A stretch of 64,000 nucleotides of DNA. Origin: Clavelina lepadiformis. Taxonomy: Eukaryota; Chordata; Ascidiacea; Aplousobranchia; Clavelinidae. The position numbers were made by a program, and so were the translations under genes. This document shows, one piece after another, positions 62,291 through 64,000 of this stretch. Within the stretch, counting starts at the first letter, position 1. Each line of letters opens with the position of its first letter. The notes beneath the pieces are model-generated. The model was given only the letters and a program-made list of their open reading frames with translations. It had not been told where the DNA came from and did not search any database. Location of the stretch: contig NC_135241.1 in assembly GCF_947623445.1 (NCBI RefSeq), positions 5,086,501-5,150,500 of the forward strand, written 5' to 3'.

Positions 62291-63513
62291 TCAGTATGCA
62301 GATAAAAATGCGGGCACTTCTTTATTTATGGATAGTAGTGCAGTGTTGAGGAGTTTCACGGTGTCTTCAGTGATTCCATCTGCCTCTGCCACCTCTATAC
62401 GATAGTTGACATGTCGACCCAAAGTACTGTAGAGTTTGGCGGCTGGAATTGATAGAAATTGATGTTAAAACTTAACACGGCGTGTTAACTTATTTCATTT
62501 TAAATGATTTGTACACGAGGTAGTTACATTGTTTAGTAATCATTTTCAAGAATTCGAAAACAACATGTACAGTATATTGCAAAGGTGGGCAAACTGTGGC
62601 TTGCTGACATGTTTTTTGTGGCCCTACTAGCTGAATAGCAGTATCCAGTATTGTTCATTATCCATGCATTGTTTACTGTATTTGTATTGACACTACTGAT
62701 CTTGCGGCTCGCTACTGTTTGTAGTTGCTACTGTTTGTAGTTTTCCGTATGTCTCTTTCATTGAACAAGTTTTCCCACCCCTGGTGTATTGTATAGGATT
62801 AGGCTATCAAGAAACTGTTTTGGCTATCAAGACTGTTTTTAGTTGAAATGGAATTTACCTTTCTTGCATTTTTGACTTTTTTCTGCCCATCCCAGTTTTA
62901 ATTGAATTGCTAAAATTGCTCCAGTAACCGCTGGTAATATAGTTGCCAATGCTTGTTTGGTATTCGTTGATGTACTCGGAATTTGAAATACAATTACCTT
63001 CGATAACATCAAAACAAGTTGCACTTTTAAGTGTTAATGTTTTAACCATACTTGTGATTAATGTCTGCCGCAATATCAGCTAACCATATTTCGTAGCATT
63101 AAATTTTATCTAAAAATTATTGTATTAAATTAACAATGCTAATTAAATTAACTGCCAAGGCCTTGGGATTGTTCTTGTGTAAATCAATACCTGTGCAAGC
63201 TGCACCGCTATAACTAGTAAGGTAACAATGAGATTCGCCAATTTGAAAATTCCTGTTCTTCTTTTCCATCTTGCGTATTCTTCTTCGAACTTCTTTCGCA
63301 TAGATTCCAAAGCCGTTTTGTGGTCAACGTCTTGGTAGTTCTCAACCTGCAATCGGTCATACACTCTAACAGTTTTTACGGTTTTCAAGAGACGACAAAG
63401 TTTAGCTGTGCGAAAATGACTTACAATTATTTCTCTGTCCAAGAACTTGGGCTTACTGGCTTTCTTTGATGAATTTTTCGGGGGCTTTGTCTCCGAGACG
63501 ATTGGTTGCCGAC
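62291..63513 (-). CDS. S6: two-transmembrane SLATT-like family protein (5' exons outside window)
   Basis: Exons 3-6 are present: 63513-63425, 63346-63191, 62997-62859, 62442-62291. All have the family lengths (89, 156, 139 and 152 nt) and phases. They encode SSKKASKPKFLDREII, YARWKRRTGIFKLANL, TM1 (IVTLLVIAVQLAQV), TM2 (LPAVTGAILAIQLKLGWAEK) and YSTLGRHVNYRIEVAEADG, ending KEVPAFLSAY. No lesions are seen. Exons 1-2 are expected to the right of 64000, since the intron 2 sequence at 63910-64000 aligns with S5 intron 2 (about 59145-59270). It is the closest relative of S5. Intron 5 carries a hAT-like MITE. Confidence 0.77.
62580..62783. mobile_element. hAT-like MITE in S6 intron 5
   Basis: The left end CAAAGGTGGGCAAACTGTGG matches, in inverse, the right end (complement CAGGGGTGGGAAAACTTG). 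The CAGGGGTGGGCAAACT-type terminus is typical of hAT elements. The 8-bp flanks GTATATTG and GTGTATTG form a target duplication with one mismatch, as expected for hAT. It is 204 bp with no coding capacity. Confidence 0.72.
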
Positions 63514-64000
63514 CTTTCACCAATAAATTTTTACTTTTGACAATGACTTGAAATTAGACTTAGTTTAGCCTATATCTTAGACGCTAATGTCCTAGCTAGG
63601 CCAATATTGCCAAGAAATGTCATGAATGTACATTTTGTCGATAAAATAGAGCTCAATAAAAAAAAAATTAAATTGATATGCAAGGTATAAACAAGAACGA
63701 ACCGAGAGCTAAAACATCACAAAGAGATTTTCAACGCAGTAAGCGCAGTGCGGAGGCAAGTATTAAATACTGAAGAATTGTCAGTAACATTGACGACCAC
63801 TTCAAAAAATGTATATCTAATATTTTTTCTATTTGGGAATTATACATTTTAATTGCTTAGTATAGGTATAGGAAATATATGACACCAGTAAGATGAATTA
63901 TATCAGACACGTTCAACCCGGGAGGCCACGCTGCCGCTTTTGCAAAACTTTAATAAAATTTCAATCAATTAACTTACTCCACTGACTTCAATAGCGCTAT
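63514..64000. other. S6 intron 2 (partial)
   Basis: The 3' part (about 63905-64000) aligns with S5 intron 2 near 59145-59275: CACGTTCAACCC / CACGTGCAACCC, then GCCGCTTTTGC / GCCGCCTTTGC, and AATAAAATTTCA. No exon-2-like sequence is visible before the window ends. Confidence 0.5.

Overview
The window looks like a piece of a compact, AT-rich invertebrate deuterostome genome, most likely an ascidian tunicate. The reasons are small spliceosomal introns (mostly 60-700 bp), chordate/deuterostome-type genes (a TRIM2/3-type TRIM-NHL protein and the ciliary transition-zone protein CEP290), many short decayed DNA transposons, and recurrent TAGGCCTA-like words. There are no bacterial features. The species assignment is inference. 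I predicted splice sites by eye; nearly all proposed junctions are GT-AG and reading-frame compatible.

Layout. 1-2649: no gene recognised. 2650-5928 (minus): a 10-exon gene for a secreted protein with three tandem LU (Ly6/uPAR-type) domains. 8126-13036 (minus): a complete TRIM-NHL gene (RING, B-box, coiled coil, filamin, NHL repeats). 13.6-16.2 kb: simple repeats, an orphan LU terminal exon, a dispersed repeat and a Tigger-like MITE. 16605-24227 (plus): three four-exon single-LU secreted-protein genes in tandem. 25806-27737 (plus): first member (S1) of a two-transmembrane protein family. 29577-30586: a decayed piggyBac copy just upstream of 30794-47463 (plus), a 40-exon CEP290 gene. Its 3.3-kb intron 21 carries a nested same-strand gene (39251-40064) that I judge to be a diverged member of the two-TM family. 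49099-64000 (minus): a tandem array of the same family: S2, S3, S4 (pseudogene), S5, S6 (cut by the window end) and at least one exon relic.

The most interesting content is the two-TM family. Its members share one exon plan (intron phases 1,1,0,0,1): a short acidic N-terminus, a variable linker, a basic patch, a helix ending in a basic Trp-containing motif, two hydrophobic segments split by a short loop, and a conserved amphipathic C-terminal helix. This resembles the SLATT (SMODS- and SLOG-associating 2TM effector) architecture known from bacterial conflict systems. That relationship is inferred from pattern memory only. The array shows tandem duplication, pseudogenisation, exon duplication and very uniform terminal exons, as expected of a fast-evolving family.

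CEP290 as read here encodes about 1,940 residues against 2,479 in human. The C-terminal portion was not found downstream, where the array begins.
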